DNA of 64,000 bases from Mammaliicoccus lentus (GCF_002902755.1 NZ_PPRS01000005.1:22118-86117); one strand, 5' to 3'; shown: positions 41,505 through 51,259, counted from the stretch's first letter. Numbers and translations: made by a program. The notes: generated from the letters alone by a model not told the origin.

Positions 41505-42449
41505 ATGATTGAAATCGAAAAACCTAGAATTGAAACAATAGAAGTTAGTGATGATTCTACATTCGGTAAGTTCGTTGTTGAACCGCTAGAACGTGGTTAT
41601 GGTACAACACTAGGCAACTCCTTACGTCGTATCCTATTATCTTCATTACCAGGTGCGGCAGTTAAAAATATCGAAATTGAAGGTGTTCTTCACGAATTCT
41701 CAGCAGTCGAAAATGTAGTTGAAGACGTTACGACTATCATTATGAACATCAAGAAATTAGCACTTAAAATTTATTCTGAAGAAGATAAAACACTTGAAAT
41801 CGATATTAAAGATGAAGGTGAAGTTACTGCGAAAGATATTATGCATGATAGTGATGTTGAAATCTTAAACCCAGAGTTAAAGATTGCAACTGTATCTAAA
41901 GGTGGTCACCTTAAAATACGTCTAATTGCTAATACTGGTCGCGGATACGCTTTAGCGGAAAAAAATAACACAAGTGATTTGCCAATTGGTGTCATTCCAA
42001 TCGACTCACTTTATTCTCCAGTAAATCGTGTTAATTACACTGTTGAAAATACACGTGTAGGGCAAAGTAGTGATTATGATAAATTAACTTTAGATGTTTG
42101 GACAGATGGTTCTTTATCTCCTCAAGAAGCAGTTTCTTTAGGTGCTAAAATCATGACTGAACACTTAAACATTTTTGTTAATTTAACAGATGAAGCACAA
42201 AATGCTGAAATTATGATTGAAAAAGAAGAAGATCAAAAAGAGAAAGTACTAGAAATGTCTATAGAAGAATTAGACCTATCAGTGCGTTCATACAACTGTT
42301 TAAAACGTGCAGGAATTAACTCTGTACAAGAATTAGCAGATAAATCTGAGGCAGATATGATGAAAGTGAGAAACTTAGGTCGTAAGTCTCTAGAAGAAGT
42401 TAAATATAAATTAGAAGATCTTGGTCTTGGTTTAAGAAAAGAAGACTAA
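41505..42449 (+). CDS. rpoA: RNA polymerase alpha subunit
   Basis: 314 residues. The N-terminal assembly domain has [25 protein letters not shown]; a linker near residue 240 leads to the C-terminal domain with [16 protein letters not shown] and [11 protein letters not shown], which touches UP elements and activators. AAGGAGG precedes the ATG. It lies in the alpha operon as expected. Confidence 0.98.
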   Translation: MIEIEKPRIETIEVSDDSTFGKFVVEPLERGYGTTLGNSLRRILLSSLPGAAVKNIEIEGVLHEFSAVENVVEDVTTIIMNIKKLALKIYSEEDKTLEIDIKDEGEVTAKDIMHDSDVEILNPELKIATVSKGGHLKIRLIANTGRGYALAEKNNTSDLPIGVIPIDSLYSPVNRVNYTVENTRVGQSSDYDKLTLDVWTDGSLSPQEAVSLGAKIMTEHLNIFVNLTDEAQNAEIMIEKEEDQKEKVLEMSIEELDLSVRSYNCLKRAGINSVQELADKSEADMMKVRNLGRKSLEEVKYKLEDLGLGLRKED

Positions 42450-42465
42450 TAAAGGAGGTTAATTC

Positions 42466-42831
42466 ATGGGTTACAGAAAATTAGGTCGTACTTCGGATCA
42501 ACGTAAAGCAATGTTACGTGACTTAGCTACTCAACTTATCGTTTCTGAGCGCATCGAGACTACAGAAGCTCGTGCTAAAGAACTACGTAAAGTTGTCGAT
42601 AACTTAATTACTTTAGGTAAAAAAGGTGATCTAGCTTCACGTCGTAGAGCTGCTCAAACATTACGTGATGTTAAAATCCTAGAAGATGACAAAACAATTA
42701 CTGTTTTACAAAAATTATTCAATGATGTTGCGCCTCGTTACGAAGAGCGTCAAGGTGGATACACTCGTATTATGAAAGTGGGACCACGTCGCGGTGACGG
42801 AGCAGAGTCAGTAATTATTGAATTAGTATAA
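42466..42831 (+). CDS. rplQ: Ribosomal protein bL17
   Basis: 121 residues, the short bacterial form, with [20 protein letters not shown] and the C-terminal [16 protein letters not shown]. It is the last gene of the S10-spc-alpha block. AAAGGAGG precedes the ATG; three hairpins follow. Confidence 0.98.
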   Translation: MGYRKLGRTSDQRKAMLRDLATQLIVSERIETTEARAKELRKVVDNLITLGKKGDLASRRRAAQTLRDVKILEDDKTITVLQKLFNDVAPRYEERQGGYTRIMKVGPRRGDGAESVIIELV

Positions 42832-42843
42832 TTTATTCTTTAT

Positions 42844-42872
42844 TGGAGTGACGCAAGTCACTTCAATCATTC
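42844..42872 (+). terminator. First hairpin after rplQ
   Basis: TGGAGTGAC (42844-42852) pairs with GTCACTTCA (42857-42865) around a GCAA loop, a stable tetraloop type. The T-content after it (ATCATTCTTT) is modest, so stopping may be partial. Confidence 0.7.
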
Positions 42873-42959
42873 TTTATAAATACAGTTTATTTCACACACA
42901 CAAAGCAAATGAGTGCAATGATAATGTTTACCACACATAGATATTGTCTAGCTCAGAGT

Positions 42960-43025
42960 ACTCCATCACATTTGAATGACTTATCGCGTGAACTCGTCTA
43001 TGGTGGAGTGCGCGCTTTTTTATTT
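42960..43025 (+). terminator. Second, larger hairpin after rplQ
   Basis: ACTCCATCA (42960-42968) pairs with TGGTGGAGT (43001-43009, one G-U), enclosing a 32-base internal segment that can fold further, followed by GCGCGC and TTTTTTATTTT. It could be a terminator or the end of a leader for the next operon. Confidence 0.65.
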
Positions 43026-43026
43026 T

Positions 43027-43053
43027 AAATCCGTTTATACGGATTTTTTTTAT
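43027..43053 (+). terminator. Third hairpin after rplQ
   Basis: AAATCCGT (43027-43034) and ACGGATTT (43039-43046) form a perfect stem with a TTAT loop and a run of T after it. The rest of the 364-base gap up to ecfA1 shows nothing else clear. Confidence 0.75.
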
Positions 43054-43195
43054 GGAAAAAATTAAAAGATAATCAAACATTAATTTTTATATTTGAACTT
43101 AAGTAATTAAAAGTATTTTAAAGCAATATATGATTACTTTTCTTTCGTGATGCTGTAAAATAGAGAGACAATTAATTTTCGAAGGATGAATATAG

Positions 43196-44002
43196 ATGGT
43201 GCAGAACGAAATTATTAGGTTCTCGAATGTTACATTTAAATACGATGAAGATGAACCTACTGCATTGGAAAATGTTACATTTAATATAAAACGCGGTAAA
43301 TGGACATCAATCGTTGGCCATAATGGTTCAGGTAAGTCTACAATTGCTAAATTGCTCATGGGTATCAACAATAATTATGAAGGAGATATTATTGTAAAAG
43401 ATATTAAAGTATCTGAAGAAAATATCGACGAAGTTAGAAAACATATTGGTATCGTTTTCCAAAATCCTGATAATCAGTTTATAGGCTCTACTGTAGAATA
43501 TGATGTTGCGTTTGGAATGGAGAACCAAGGCATAGAATATAGTCTTATGCATACAATTGTAGATCAAGTATTAACTGAAGTAGGTATGTTAGAAATGAAG
43601 ACATTCGAGCCATCTCATTTGTCAGGCGGTCAAAAACAGCGCGTTGCAATTGCAGGTATTTTAGCTATGTCCCCAGATGTCATTATTTTAGATGAAGCAA
43701 CAGCAATGTTAGACCCTGAAGGAAAAGAAAGCATCATGAATTTAATTAAAACTATACAAGATGAACGTCACTTAACAGTCATTTCAATTACACACGATTT
43801 AGAAGAAGCAGTAGAAGCTGATGAAATTATCGTTATGAATAAAGGTAAAGTTTATAAACAAGATGTCCCAGAAGAAATATTTAAAGAAGGGGCATATTTA
43901 ACTGAAATAGGATTAGATTTACCTTTCGCAATGAGAATGAATAGCCTGTTATTAAATAATTACGCGTTTTCATCTTTTGAACAGTTGGTGAATCGCTTAT
44001 GA
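43196..44002 (+). CDS. ecfA1: ECF transporter ATPase EcfA1
   Basis: 268 residues, an ABC ATPase of the energy-coupling factor module. Walker A is GHNGSGKST, Q-loop VFQNPDNQF, signature LSGGQKQR and Walker B DVIILDEATAMLD. EcfA1A2T powers many separate vitamin-binding S components encoded elsewhere. Its stop overlaps the ecfA2 start. GAAGGATG lies before the ATG. Confidence 0.95.
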   Translation: MVQNEIIRFSNVTFKYDEDEPTALENVTFNIKRGKWTSIVGHNGSGKSTIAKLLMGINNNYEGDIIVKDIKVSEENIDEVRKHIGIVFQNPDNQFIGSTVEYDVAFGMENQGIEYSLMHTIVDQVLTEVGMLEMKTFEPSHLSGGQKQRVAIAGILAMSPDVIILDEATAMLDPEGKESIMNLIKTIQDERHLTVISITHDLEEAVEADEIIVMNKGKVYKQDVPEEIFKEGAYLTEIGLDLPFAMRMNSLLLNNYAFSSFEQLVNRL

Positions 44003-44865
44003 AAATTATATTTAATAATGTAAGTTATGACTATGGTTTAAAAACGCCATTTCAATATAGAGCGTTAAATCATATTTCAACCACATTTAACGAATCGAAA
44101 TTTTATGCAGTTGTAGGTCAAACTGGGTCGGGGAAATCTACGCTAATCCAACATTTAAACGCAATATTAAAGCCAACTGAAGGGCAGTTAACTATCGATG
44201 AAATAGAAATCAATAGAAAGACAAAATCTAAGAAATTATCTCCTGTTCGTAAAAAGGTTGGTATCGTTTTTCAATTTGCAGAACATCAATTATTCGAAGA
44301 TACAGTCGAAAAAGATATTATATTCGGTCCACTTAATTATGGTATGGATAAAGATAAAGCAGTTAAAAGAGCAGAAGAATTAATGGATTTATTAGGTATG
44401 GAACATGCTTTATTAAAGAAGTCGCCATTCGAGCTCTCAGGTGGCCAAAAACGACGTATAGCTATCGCGGGTGTATTAGCTATGGAACCTGAAATATTAG
44501 TCCTTGATGAGCCTACAGTGGGCTTAGACCCTAAAGGACAACAAGACATGATGGATTTGTTCAGAAAAATACAAATGGGCTTAGGTATTACAGTAATACT
44601 TATTTCTCATCAAATGGACATCGTTTTGAAATACGCAGATGAAGTGAAAGTGATTAAAGCAGGAGAATTAATAGCTGAAGATAAACCTATTAATATTTTT
44701 ACTAATGAAGAATTAGTGAGACAAGCACATTTAGATATTCCAAAAATCATCCAATTACAACAAGCAGTTGAGCGCAAATACAATATGCAATTTGATCAAC
44801 TTGCAACTTCTGAAGAAATGTTTAAAGATATGTATGATAAGTGGGTGATGAAACATGACAGATAA
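43999..44865 (+). CDS. ecfA2: ECF transporter ATPase EcfA2
   Basis: 288 residues, the second ATPase. Walker A is GQTGSGKST, Q-loop VFQFAEHQLFEDTV, signature LSGGQKRR and Walker B EILVLDEPTVGLD. The C-terminal extension (from about residue 230) is the heterodimer part. It overlaps both ecfA1 (4 bases) and ecfT (11 bases), so the three are co-translated. Confidence 0.95.
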   Translation: MKIIFNNVSYDYGLKTPFQYRALNHISTTFNESKFYAVVGQTGSGKSTLIQHLNAILKPTEGQLTIDEIEINRKTKSKKLSPVRKKVGIVFQFAEHQLFEDTVEKDIIFGPLNYGMDKDKAVKRAEELMDLLGMEHALLKKSPFELSGGQKRRIAIAGVLAMEPEILVLDEPTVGLDPKGQQDMMDLFRKIQMGLGITVILISHQMDIVLKYADEVKVIKAGELIAEDKPINIFTNEELVRQAHLDIPKIIQLQQAVERKYNMQFDQLATSEEMFKDMYDKWVMKHDR

Positions 44866-45652
44866 ACTGATAATTGGTCGTTATATTCCTGGTAATACAA
44901 TTATTCACCAACTTGATTCTCGAATGAAAATGATTTTTGTACTACTTTTTATGGTGTTAATATTCTTTTGTAATTCGTGGTTGAGTTATTGTTTCATGAT
45001 TTTATCCGTTTTATTCATTATGTATTTATCAAGAATAAAACTTTGGTTTTTAATTAAAGGTCTTACTCCAGTGATGATTCTATTTATCTTTACATTCGTC
45101 ATGCACTTAATCGTAACAAAAGGTGGTCCTGTGCTCATTGATTTTAAAATATTTACAGTTGAACAAAATGGTGTAGTACAAGGAACATTTATTGTGTTAA
45201 GACTTGTGTTACTTGTTATGATTTCAACTATTATGACCCTTACTACAAGCCCAATTAGTTTAACAGATGCAATAGAATCAATGCTAAGACCCTTAAAAAA
45301 AATAAAGTTTCCAGTTCACGAAATGGCTATGATGATGTCTATATCTTTAAGGTTTATCCCAACTTTAATGGATGAATTGGAAAGAATAATAAAGGCTCAA
45401 ACATCAAGAGGTTCAGATGTTACGTCTGGAAGTATTATGAATAGATTTAAAGCTATTATACCTTTATTAATTCCTATGTTTATTTCGGCTTTTAAGAGAG
45501 CAGACGACTTAGCAGTAGCAATGGAAGCAAGAGGATATAACGCATCAAATGTTAGAACAACATATCGTAAGTTAAATTGGCGTATGAGAGATACGTTAGC
45601 ATTATCAACAATTATTATCATAGCAATTGTTATATATTTATTAAGAAATTGA
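44855..45652 (+). CDS. ecfT: ECF transporter transmembrane subunit EcfT
   Basis: 265 residues with about six hydrophobic segments. The two Ala-Arg-Gly type coupling-helix motifs appear as QTSRGSDV and MEARGYNAS, which contact the ATPases. No S component is in the window, as usual for the shared group II module. It overlaps ecfA2 and is followed closely by truA. Confidence 0.95.
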   Translation: MTDKLIIGRYIPGNTIIHQLDSRMKMIFVLLFMVLIFFCNSWLSYCFMILSVLFIMYLSRIKLWFLIKGLTPVMILFIFTFVMHLIVTKGGPVLIDFKIFTVEQNGVVQGTFIVLRLVLLVMISTIMTLTTSPISLTDAIESMLRPLKKIKFPVHEMAMMMSISLRFIPTLMDELERIIKAQTSRGSDVTSGSIMNRFKAIIPLLIPMFISAFKRADDLAVAMEARGYNASNVRTTYRKLNWRMRDTLALSTIIIIAIVIYLLRN

Positions 45653-45662
45653 GGTGCCTATT

Positions 45663-46457
45663 TTGAGGATGTTAGTGAAAATTTCATATCATGGAGGACA
45701 ATTCATGGGGTTTCAAATACAACACCATGAAAGAACAGTCCAATATGAATTTGAAAGAATTCTAAAAAGAATGCACCGTACATTTGTTAGAATTCATCCT
45801 TCTAGTAGAACGGATAAAGGCGTTCACGCTATAGAACAATATTTTCATTTTGATACAGATTTGAATATCGCCCCAGATAAATGGCAGTATGCATTTAATT
45901 CTGCTTTACCAAAAGATATATATGTTCAAAGCGTAGAACAAATCAGTGATACATTTCATTGTCGATATCATTGTGTAGGTAAAAAATATCGTTACAAAGT
46001 TTATATAGACGAAGCTAGAAAAGTATTTGAACACGATACAAAAGTACAACAAAAGAAACCGGTCGATATAAACGCAATGAACGAAGCAGCTAAATCATTT
46101 TTAGGGACACATGATTTTACAAGTTTTTGTTCACAAAAGACAGAAGTAAAAAACAAAGAAAGAACAATTTATCAAAGTGAAGTTGTAGAAACGGAAGAAG
46201 GCTTTGAATTTATCGTGACAGGTTCTGGTTTTCTATATAATATGGTACGTGTTATGGTAGCTTATCTAATTCTTGTAGGTGAAGGGAAAAGAAGCGGTCA
46301 GGAAATTCATAAATTACTTGAAGAAAGAGATCGTAATAAAGTCCCACATACAGCACCTGCACATGGATTATACTTAGAAAGAATTTATCTTAGCGAAGAA
46401 GAACTCAAAGAAGAGTTTGGAGAACACATTCACATTCATAAGAAAAACTCTATATAA
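45663..46457 (+). CDS. truA: tRNA pseudouridine synthase A
   Basis: 264 residues. It makes pseudouridine at positions 38-40 of tRNA anticodon arms. The catalytic aspartate is in [10 protein letters not shown], and [14 protein letters not shown] and [13 protein letters not shown] are typical. I choose the TTG at 45663, with GAGGTG six bases upstream, because it gives the [12 protein letters not shown] start expected for the family; GTG 45654 and ATG 45669 are less likely. Confidence 0.93.
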   Translation: MRMLVKISYHGGQFMGFQIQHHERTVQYEFERILKRMHRTFVRIHPSSRTDKGVHAIEQYFHFDTDLNIAPDKWQYAFNSALPKDIYVQSVEQISDTFHCRYHCVGKKYRYKVYIDEARKVFEHDTKVQQKKPVDINAMNEAAKSFLGTHDFTSFCSQKTEVKNKERTIYQSEVVETEEGFEFIVTGSGFLYNMVRVMVAYLILVGEGKRSGQEIHKLLEERDRNKVPHTAPAHGLYLERIYLSEEELKEEFGEHIHIHKKNSI

Positions 46458-46472
46458 ATTGTTTGAAATCAA

Positions 46473-46501
46473 TTGACAAAAAGCGAAATAAATTATATTA
46501 T
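46473..46501 (+). promoter_or_regulatory. Promoter of rplM-rpsI
   Basis: TTGACA (46473-46478) and TATTAT (46496-46501) with a 17-base spacer, starting 16 bases after truA. Transcription near 46508 gives a leader of about 167 bases. Confidence 0.82.
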
Positions 46502-46507
46502 AGTTAA

Positions 46508-46660
46508 CGGTATTGTTTTATATCACCACCACGATAAGCCCCGGAATCTTATTGTGTTTTAAGATATAGAAGCAGGAATCAGATAACGGAATATAAGATG
46601 TATGTTTTTTCTTTGGTACAGGCGAATTCATACATCTTGACCAGAACTTTTTTAAAATTT
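46508..46660 (+). promoter_or_regulatory. Structured rplM leader (L13 leader-like)
   Basis: AAGATGTATG (46595-46604) pairs perfectly with CATACATCTT (46629-46638); the sequence then runs GACCAGAAC and into TTTTTT, so it could act as an attenuator. The early leader has a CCACCACG/CCCCGGAAT segment. The position matches the L13 leader known in Firmicutes, thought to bind L13; matching to that family was not computed. Confidence 0.65.
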
Positions 46661-46674
46661 AGGAGGACACTATA

Positions 46675-47112
46675 ATGCGTCAAACATTTATGGCTAATGA
46701 AGCAAACATCGATCGCAAATGGTTTGTTGTTGATGCTGAAGGAGAAACGTTAGGTCGTTTATCATCAGAAATCGCATCAATCTTACGCGGTAAACATAAA
46801 GCAACTTATACACCACACGTTGATACAGGAGATAATGTTATAATTATCAATGCTGACAAAATCTACTTATCAGGTAACAAAGAACAAGATAAAATTTACT
46901 ACCGTCACTCAAATCACCCAGGCGGAATCAAATCAATTTCAGCTGGTGAATTAAAAGAGAAAAACCCAGTTCGTTTATTAGAAACATCTATCAAAGGTAT
47001 GTTACCAAATAATAAACTTGGTGAAAAACAAGGTAAAAAATTATTCGTATATGCTGGTGCAGAGCATCCACATGCTGCACAACAACCTGAAAACTACGAG
47101 TTACGTGGTTAA
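46675..47112 (+). CDS. rplM: Ribosomal protein uL13
   Basis: 145 residues of an early 50S assembly protein, with [29 protein letters not shown] and [15 protein letters not shown]. It starts 15 bases after an inferred leader ends, with TAGGAGGA before the ATG. It is co-transcribed with rpsI. Confidence 0.98.
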   Translation: MRQTFMANEANIDRKWFVVDAEGETLGRLSSEIASILRGKHKATYTPHVDTGDNVIIINADKIYLSGNKEQDKIYYRHSNHPGGIKSISAGELKEKNPVRLLETSIKGMLPNNKLGEKQGKKLFVYAGAEHPHAAQQPENYELRG

Positions 47113-47131
47113 TTAAGAGGAGGATACTACA

Positions 47132-47524
47132 TTGGCACAAGTTGAATATCAAGGCACAGGCCGTCGTAAACATTCAGTAGCACGTGTACGTTTAGTACCT
47201 GGTGAAGGTAACATAACAATTAACAAACGTGACGTACGTGACTACTTACCATTTGAATCATTAATTTTAGATTTAAACCAACCATTTGAAGTAACTGAAA
47301 CTAAAGGAAACTATGATGTTTTAGTAAACGTTCAAGGTGGCGGTTTAACAGGACAAGCACAAGCTATCCGTCACGGAATTGCACGTGCATTGTTAGAAGC
47401 TGACCCAGAATACCGTGCTTCATTAAAACGCGCAGGATTACTTACTCGTGATCCACGTATGAAAGAACGTATGAAACCTGGTCTTAAAGGCGCTCGTCGT
47501 TCACCACAATTCTCAAAACGTTAA
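47132..47524 (+). CDS. rpsI: Ribosomal protein uS9
   Basis: 130 residues. [17 protein letters not shown] at the start and the basic C-terminal tail ([16 protein letters not shown]), whose last residue touches P-site tRNA. The start is TTG, 8-9 bases after GAGGAGG. A terminator follows. Confidence 0.97.
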   Translation: MAQVEYQGTGRRKHSVARVRLVPGEGNITINKRDVRDYLPFESLILDLNQPFEVTETKGNYDVLVNVQGGGLTGQAQAIRHGIARALLEADPEYRASLKRAGLLTRDPRMKERMKPGLKGARRSPQFSKR

Positions 47525-47547
47525 TATTGTTTACCAATATTATTTTG

Positions 47548-47580
47548 ATTCCCATAAGCAAATGCTTATGGGATTTTTTA
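47548..47580 (+). terminator. Terminator after rpsI
   Basis: ATTCCCATAAGCA (47548-47560) pairs with TGCTTATGGGAT (47563-47574), loop of two to four bases, followed by TTTTTTA. Confidence 0.88.
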
Positions 47581-47839
47581 TACTTAACTAATAAATATTT
47601 TTATCATTATATAAAATATATTAAAATCTCTAAACCTCCAAGTTGACTTGTATTATATCTAGTGTTAATATGATTCAATCAAAGATATAAAAAGTCTTTA
47701 ATATCTTTGAAAGGTAAATTACTGCACTAAAATTAAATTTTGATAAAGTTTTAGTATTTTATTAAAGCACGATATAAGCAAAGAAGCATAATTAAATTTA
47801 TATATAAATTCTGTTTTATCTATTTGAGGAGGTATTTTA
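47581..47839. other. AT-rich gap before the methyltransferase gene
   Basis: The gap has no convincing reading frame on either strand. It must hold the promoter of the methyltransferase, but I see only weak -10-like words and no structure worth naming. It marks the border between the conserved ribosomal block and more variable genes. Confidence 0.6.
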
Positions 47840-48400
47840 ATGAATCAAAAATTAACAAAGAAAATCAATAACTTAGAGACGATACAAAGAATTCCAGTAG
47901 AAGATATACTATCATTTATTTCTCTAAATAAAGTGGATAAAGTATTAGATCTTGGAGCTGGAGTAGGGTATATAAGTCTTCCAATATCTAAGTACGTAGA
48001 TGAAGTAACTGCAATTGATTTTGATGAAGACATTTTAAATTATTTAGATAAAAAATCTAAGGAAAAAGAAATTACGAGTATTGAAACACTGGTATCAGAT
48101 TTTAAAGATATTCAATTAAGTAGCGAAACATTCGATAGAGCAATTGCATCAATATCACTGCATGAAGTAAGTCCACTTTCGCAGGCTTTAAATGAAATAT
48201 ATAGAGTCTTAAAAAATAAAGGCGTATTTCTATGTATTGAATTAGAAAAGCTAGATTTAACAAAAGCTCCAAGAGTCTCGTCAGAAGATATGGTAGAACA
48301 AGTTCGAGATGCAGGATTTGATAAAGTAGATGTATTTTATCCAGAAGGTAAAATTGCTAATCAGCCTGTTTATATAGTTGTAGCAGAAAAGAATATATAA
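47840..48400 (+). CDS. Class I SAM-dependent methyltransferase
   Basis: 186 residues. The SAM-binding motif I is VLDLGAGVGYISLPIS (about 36-51), motif II is AIDFDEDIL, and ASISLHEVSPLSQALNEIYRVLKNKG is the usual Methyltransf_11 stretch. The substrate is not apparent. It is a single gene with GAGGAGG before the ATG. Confidence 0.82.
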   Translation: MNQKLTKKINNLETIQRIPVEDILSFISLNKVDKVLDLGAGVGYISLPISKYVDEVTAIDFDEDILNYLDKKSKEKEITSIETLVSDFKDIQLSSETFDRAIASISLHEVSPLSQALNEIYRVLKNKGVFLCIELEKLDLTKAPRVSSEDMVEQVRDAGFDKVDVFYPEGKIANQPVYIVVAEKNI

Positions 48401-48625
48401 GCTAAAAGTTTTCTAGATATATTAGATTGGCTATTGGTAAATAATATACGATAAAATTATACTCACTATACAGTCCATGGAATAAAGCCTGTTTCTTGAT
48501 ACATATGCTATAACAAGTTATGTTGTATATAGGATATTAAGATAAAGTAGAAAGTCACTTGATTAACTTCCAAATCATGAGTAGATATTTCATATTAATG
48601 AAATAATAATAGGGGGAAGATTTAT

Positions 48626-49087
48626 ATGCTAAAAGAACAGTTTGAAATTTCTTATAATATGTTATCAAATATTATAAAAGATATTGATGAGAAAGAGGCA
48701 GACTTTCAGTTAGAGTTGGCTAATAATAATATTAAGTGGCAGCTAGGTCATATCATAGTTGCGAATGAAACGTTTGTATTTGGTACGACTGAGGAAGAGA
48801 ATACTTTAGGGGCTGAATTAGGAAAGTCATTTGCACCTGGTACTTCACCTCAAAGCTTTACTGGCGCTGAACCAACATTTAAAGAACTAAAAGGTATTTT
48901 AAATACACAATTAGACAGAATATTAAATATTGTAGATGACCAATTAGATCGTAAACGAAATGAGCCATTAGCTAATATGACAACTTTTGCTGAAACAATA
49001 CCTTTTGGTGTTACGCATACTAATTACCATACTGGACAAATAAAATTGATGAAAACTATGATGGATAAACTCGATCAAGGTGTATAA
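48626..49087 (+). CDS. DinB-family protein
   Basis: 153 residues of a four-helix DinB/YfiT-like bundle. The three histidines that bind a metal in this family can be assigned to GHIIVANE and, near the end, THTNYHTGQ. Members include metal-dependent thiol transferases such as bacillithiol transferases, but this one is not specifically identified. It has AGGGGGAAG before the ATG. The 225-base gap upstream shows no other gene. Confidence 0.75.
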   Translation: MLKEQFEISYNMLSNIIKDIDEKEADFQLELANNNIKWQLGHIIVANETFVFGTTEEENTLGAELGKSFAPGTSPQSFTGAEPTFKELKGILNTQLDRILNIVDDQLDRKRNEPLANMTTFAETIPFGVTHTNYHTGQIKLMKTMMDKLDQGV

Positions 49088-49093
49088 TTAATT

Positions 49094-49131
49094 AGGCTGA
49101 GACATTTAATTATGTCTCAGCCTGTTTTTTT
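49094..49131. terminator. Bidirectional terminator after the DinB gene
   Basis: AGGCTGAGACAT (49094-49105) pairs with ATGTCTCAGCCT (49112-49123), then GTTTTTTTT. The right arm overlaps the last codons of the minus-strand gene at 49117. Confidence 0.88.
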
Positions 49132-49248
49132 TGTACATTTAAAACAAATTAATGTCTTATCTTCTAAAACAATACCTTCTATAAAACCACTGTTACAATA
49201 AATATTCTTTTGACAAATCTTACATTTACCGACAAGTTCTTTTTCCAA
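49117..49248 (-). CDS. 43-residue CxxC zinc-ribbon-like protein
   Basis: A short gene starting at TTG and reading MEKELVGKCKICQKNIYC and ending ICFKCTKKTG. Cysteines at 9, 12, 18, 35 and 38 give two CxxC pairs, so a small zinc ribbon is likely. AAGGTGA lies 7 bases before the TTG. The stop lies inside the terminator stem. It is divergent from another zinc-type protein at 49336. Function unknown. Confidence 0.6.
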   Translation of the reverse strand: MEKELVGKCKICQKNIYCNSGFIEGIVLEDKTLICFKCTKKTG

Positions 49249-49335
49249 TATAATCACCTTCATATTAATATTAAATACTAAAAAATGATATGATAATTAT
49301 AATCAATATTAACATACAATAATGGAGTGATAGAG

Positions 49336-49539
49336 ATGGTATTGGAAATGAAAACAAAATGCGACAATTGCGATTATGTTTTCCATGAAAAAAGTAATGC
49401 TTTTATTTGTGTAAAAGAACATACTTTTTGCCGTGATTGTGCAGAAAATCTATATTATGTTTGCCCAGAATGTAGTGGCGAACTTGTAGTAAGACCGAAA
49501 CTTAAAGCTGATGAAAACACAATTATGAGTGATAGATAA
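49336..49539 (+). CDS. DUF1272-type zinc-ribbon protein
   Basis: 67 residues. Cysteine pairs in CDNC, FCRDC and CPEC with the context TFCRDCAENLYYVCPECSGELVVRP match the DUF1272 family, a short cysteine-rich domain of unknown function. The ATG at 49336 has TGGAG upstream; the GTG at 49327 adds three residues and overlaps that site. It lies in an operon-like order with the GNAT gene. Confidence 0.78.
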   Translation: MVLEMKTKCDNCDYVFHEKSNAFICVKEHTFCRDCAENLYYVCPECSGELVVRPKLKADENTIMSDR

Positions 49540-49569
49540 ATTTTTATAGATAAACAGGGGGATATACAA

Positions 49570-50010
49570 TTGAATATCGTAAAAATTAACGAAGATGACA
49601 TTTCACGAATTGTACCAATTTTTAATGCATATCGTGTTCATGCGGGGAAAAAATCTAATAAAGAACAGGCTAATACATTTCTGTATAATAATTTAAAAAA
49701 TAAAAATGCTACTATATTTATAGCTGAAGAAGAAAATGATGTTATTGGATTTATACAATTATATACGATGCTTTCTTCGATGAAAATGTCACAACTACTT
49801 ATTATTAATGATTTGTTTGTTACTGAACAAGCACGTGGTAAACACGTTGGTGAGAAACTCATGAACCAAGCATTTCAATATGGTAAAGAAAATGGGTATG
49901 AGATAATGTATTTGGAGACTGAGAAAACAAATGTAGCTGGAAACAAACTATATCAAAAATTAGGTATGGTTTTAGATGAAGATCATAACTATTATAGTAA
50001 GCCTTTATAA
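49570..50010 (+). CDS. GNAT-family N-acetyltransferase
   Basis: 146 residues of a single GNAT domain. The strand and acetyl-CoA loop are INDLFVTEQARGKHVGEKLM (about 78-97), and the ending has NKLYQKLGMVLDEDHNYYSK. The acceptor is unknown. The start is TTG after CAGGGGGAT, 30 bases after the DUF1272 gene, so they may be co-transcribed. Confidence 0.8.
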   Translation: MNIVKINEDDISRIVPIFNAYRVHAGKKSNKEQANTFLYNNLKNKNATIFIAEEENDVIGFIQLYTMLSSMKMSQLLIINDLFVTEQARGKHVGEKLMNQAFQYGKENGYEIMYLETEKTNVAGNKLYQKLGMVLDEDHNYYSKPL

Positions 50011-50034
50011 AATAAAACAAGAGGTGGGGATTAA

Positions 50035-51048
50035 ATGAAAGCAATTGGATTTAAAAATGGCTTTGATTTAAATGAAGAAAACGGTTTTGAAGAATTAGAC
50101 TTACCTACGCCTAAAGCTGAAGGTAAAGATATACTTGTAAATGTAAAAGCAGCAAGTATTAACCCAGTAGATACAAAGTTACGAACGGCAAACTACGATG
50201 ATTACAAAGTATTAGGCTATGATGCAGCAGGTGTTGTAGAAGCGGTTGGAAATGATGTTGAATTATTCCATGTTGGAGATGAAGTATACTACTCAGGATC
50301 TAACATTAGACAAGGTTCTAATGCAGAATATCAACTCGTCGATGAAAGACTAGTAAGTATTAAACCAGAACATTTATCCAATGTAGAAGCTGCTGCATTA
50401 CCTTTAACTTCACTTACAGCGTTTGAAGCGCTCTGCGAAGGGTTAAATATATCAACAAACCCTGAAGATAATGAAGGAAAGAAATTACTGATTATTAATG
50501 GAGCTGGTGGTGTTGGTTCAATAGCAACTCAAATTGGAAAACATCTAGGTTTAACTGTAATCACTACAGCTTCTAGAAAAGAAACAAGAAGATGGTCTGA
50601 AAAAATGGGCGCTGATATTGTATTAAATCATAAACACCATTTACCAGATGAATTAAAAGCTCACCGTATCAATGAAGTAGATTATATTTTTGATACGCAT
50701 AATAGTGATGAATACTTTGCAGTAATGGCAGAAATGATAAAACCTAGAGGCAAAATTGTAGCGTTAGTTAATTTTATGGATAAAGTAGATTTAAATTTAT
50801 TAAAAGATAAAAGTGTTTCATTTTCATTTGAATTTATGTTTACAAGACCTAAATATGAAACTGAAGATATGAAACAACATCATAAATATTTAAGTGAATT
50901 GATGAAATTAATAGATAGAGGCTCTATTAAAACAACACATTATCAAACATTAAAAGGCTTAACTGTAGAAACAATTACAAAAGCTCATGAAATGATAGAA
51001 AAAGGAAATAGTATAGGTAAAATTGTAATAGACTATGAAGAAAAATAA
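50035..51048 (+). CDS. Zinc-type alcohol dehydrogenase/quinone reductase family protein
   Basis: 337 residues of the medium-chain reductase superfamily. The N-terminal GroES-like part has AASINPVDTKLR and LGYDAAGVVEAVG; the Rossmann loop is INGAGGVGSIATQIGKHLG (about 155-173). Cysteine ligands for catalytic zinc are missing, so a quinone or enal reductase role is more likely than alcohol oxidation. It follows the GNAT gene by 24 bases and ends at a terminator. Confidence 0.82.
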   Translation: MKAIGFKNGFDLNEENGFEELDLPTPKAEGKDILVNVKAASINPVDTKLRTANYDDYKVLGYDAAGVVEAVGNDVELFHVGDEVYYSGSNIRQGSNAEYQLVDERLVSIKPEHLSNVEAAALPLTSLTAFEALCEGLNISTNPEDNEGKKLLIINGAGGVGSIATQIGKHLGLTVITTASRKETRRWSEKMGADIVLNHKHHLPDELKAHRINEVDYIFDTHNSDEYFAVMAEMIKPRGKIVALVNFMDKVDLNLLKDKSVSFSFEFMFTRPKYETEDMKQHHKYLSELMKLIDRGSIKTTHYQTLKGLTVETITKAHEMIEKGNSIGKIVIDYEEK

Positions 51049-51070
51049 ATATAGTTAAGAAATATATTAA

Positions 51071-51108
51071 AAAAAGAGCTTGAGATATAAATCTCTGGCT
51101 CTTTTTTG
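51071..51108 (+). terminator. Terminator after the MDR-family gene
   Basis: AAAAAGAGC plus GAGAT pairs with ATCTC plus GCTCTTTTT across 51071-51107, ending in a T-run. Confidence 0.85.
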
Positions 51109-51125
51109 GATAGAATATATTGTTA

Positions 51126-51248
51126 TTGGATTAATTACGCCGAAAATCCAAGTAAAGCCCATTTTATTGGATTAATAAAGTCGAAAATCCAAATAGATCC
51201 TCTCTTGTTGGATTTACGATTAAATAGACTCACGAATTTACTTTTTCT
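51126..51248. repeat. Three 41-base tandem hairpin units, locus B
   Basis: Units begin at 51126, 51167 and 51208, each 41 bases apart. The first two read TTGGATTAAT... with GAAAATCCAA following, so TTGGATT pairs with AATCCAA as a small stem; the third keeps only the left half. The same repeat and spacing are at 2606-2728. It lies between two terminators, in non-coding DNA. Confidence 0.85.
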
Positions 51249-51259
51249 AACCTAAAATC

